Source: Chalara sp. BL73 (Eukaryota; Ascomycota; Leotiomycetes; Helotiales). From it: DNA of 19,647 bases. Shown in pieces: positions 18,432 through 19,647 of the stretch; position 1 is the stretch's first letter, and each line of letters opens with the position of its first letter. The translations under genes were made by a program, and so were the position numbers. The notes under the pieces are model-generated. The model did no database searches and had not been told where the DNA came from. It was given only the letters and a program-made list of their open reading frames with translations. Location of the stretch: positions 1-19,647 of the forward strand of contig CAKJVC010000165.1 of the NCBI GenBank assembly GCA_918026815.1, read 5' to 3'.

Positions 18432-19647
18432 TTAAACAACGAATTGTCGGCTGCTTCCTTCCCTTTCCTCAATATCTCCAGGCTCTTCAAAGTCAGGCTC
18501 GGAGCTTGAATCACTTGTTACCCCATCGTCCGGCGCATAGAAATAACCCTCTCGTTGGAAAAATAGCTTAAGCCTACTTCCTGAGAAAGTTCCTTTCAGA
18601 GCTACTCCGTCAAGCCCAAGCTCCTTAAACTTGTAGTACCCTTTGTCGTTGTTAGCGCTGAGTATTTGATATAGCCCTAGCCACCTGAAGTCAAGCTTTC
18701 TATTAAAAAACATATCGATTTCTCTGACAGAGTCATAACGAAGTACAATGTCGTCTTTCTGCAGCGGTCTAGCTCTGATCCTATGCCTGGCATCAAAAAC
18801 TTCTTTCCCTTCTTGCCGTCGACGAGTTTTTCTGTACCTAGCTTCTTCGACATCCTCCCTTCTCATTTGGAATTGCTTCGCCCTTAGCTCAATAAGCTTA
18901 GAACGGTCCGTAATCTCCTCTGTAAAAAAAGTCCTCCAAGTGAAGAACTTCGATTCTATTAGCAGAATGAGCTCTCGTCCGTATACCATATAAAACGGTG
19001 TGTACCCTGTAAGTCCGTAAACTGTAGTGCGTTCCGCAAATAAAACAGCTGCTAAATTGTCAACCCAGCTTCCTCCTAGTTTAGACAAAGCGTTTTTCAG
19101 AGTTTTGTGACCACGTTCGATCATTTCATTTGCTGCAGCATAGTATACGAAGACCTGAATCCTGTTCACTCTCCATTTCGAAAGTAATTCTAGCACTTCT
19201 CCTTTGAATTCTCTTCCGCTATCTACAACTATCCTTCCGAAAATACCATAGCGGCAAATAACGTCTTCCCAAATGAATCGTGCAACTGTAAAAGCATCTT
19301 TACTCGCAATAGCCCTTGCTTCGGGCCAGCCACTCATGTCGTCCCTAGCTACAACTAAGTACTTCTTCCTTTTCTAAACCGGCATGTAAATAATATCAAT
19401 CGCCCATTTTTCCATTAGCCCGTTCGACGCCGTAAAGTACATAGCTTCCTCTTCTTTTCCGGCCGCCCTGAATTGACATTCCTCGCACGTCTTAACGTAG
19501 TCTTTCACATCCTTATAGCAGCCGTGCCAGAAATATCGTTGAAAAATTCTATAATAAATGCTTTCTCTTCCTTTATAGCCGCTTTAGTAGTGTACATCCC
19601 GAAAGATCCTGTCTCGGATCCGCTTGCTATCGACTACAAGCTTGATT
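18432..19647 (-). pseudogene. element C pol C-terminus: integrase with two stops, 5' part outside window
   Basis: One frame runs from the right edge to the stop at 18432. It begins in the zinc finger (VHY-stop-SGYKGRE, then TCEECQ, whose codons are at 19476-19487), continues to the catalytic core with the first Asp in WAIDIIYMP (19395-19397), the second in VVDSGREF (19221-19223), and the Glu in MIERGHK (19116-19118). It ends in a C-terminal part with WLGLYQIL, GSRLKLFF and an acidic tail. All three DDE residues are present, with the usual spacing of about 35 residues for the last two. TAG at 19374-19376 and TAA at 19584-19586 break the frame, and one zinc-finger His reads Tyr. Each of these three changes fits C-to-T after a pyrimidine. 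From the Met at 19337 downstream 301 codons are open. No chromodomain was seen. Confidence 0.85.

Larger units (their letters stand above)
15176..19647 (-). mobile_element. Element C: Ty3/Gypsy-type retrotransposon on the minus strand, partial
   Basis: The order on the - strand is integrase (19647 to 18432), a 2.9-kb non-coding or decayed stretch, a polypurine tract, and a 310-bp LTR. The RT, gag and 5' LTR are beyond the right edge. The GC-balanced sequence and near-intact integrase make it much younger than element A, into whose integrase it is inserted. Confidence 0.8.

Noticed and set aside
18748..18993. 81-aa plus-strand ORF
   Set aside because: Antisense shadow of the element C integrase C-terminal region.

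Overview
The window looks like a repeat-rich accessory segment of a filamentous ascomycete (Pezizomycotina) genome. The evidence is two decayed fungal-type protein genes (an alpha/beta hydrolase and an MFS transporter), one apparently intact fungal GNAT acetyltransferase, and LTR retrotransposons drowned in C-to-T and G-to-A mutations. I cannot name the species.

Layout. Bases 1-1057 (+) hold an alpha/beta-hydrolase pseudogene whose 5' end is off the window. Bases 1445 to about 2804 (-) hold a 12-14 TM MFS transporter pseudogene, convergent with the hydrolase. Bases 3484-4068 (-) hold a GNAT acetyltransferase, the only gene that looks functional. From about 4767 to the right edge everything is retrotransposon, in three layers.

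Element A is a Ty3/Gypsy element on the + strand (about 4767-15175), so mutated that it is roughly 80% A+T. Element B, a complete Ty1/Copia element on the + strand (7899-13437, 171-bp LTRs, ATATA target duplication), sits in the reverse transcriptase of A. Removing B with one ATATA copy rejoins A's reading frame between the conserved LTNxxAT region and the YLDD box. Element C is a second Gypsy-type element on the - strand (15176 to beyond 19647). Its 3' LTR abuts A inside A's integrase, so A is interrupted there and probably resumes off-window. C carries an integrase region with few mutations and an unusually long (2.9 kb) stretch between the pol stop and its polypurine tract.

The most interesting signal is the mutation pattern in A and B. 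Surviving C is almost always preceded by A or G, or followed by G. C in the context pyrimidine-C-(A/C/T) is nearly absent, as is G in the reverse-complement context. All seven differences between the two B LTRs are transitions in exactly this context, and only one of the seven is at CpA. This is RIP-like, but it does not follow the classical CpA preference. It may reflect a genome-defence deamination activity with a 5'-pyrimidine requirement. LTRs and untranslated ends are largely spared while the coding interiors are saturated.
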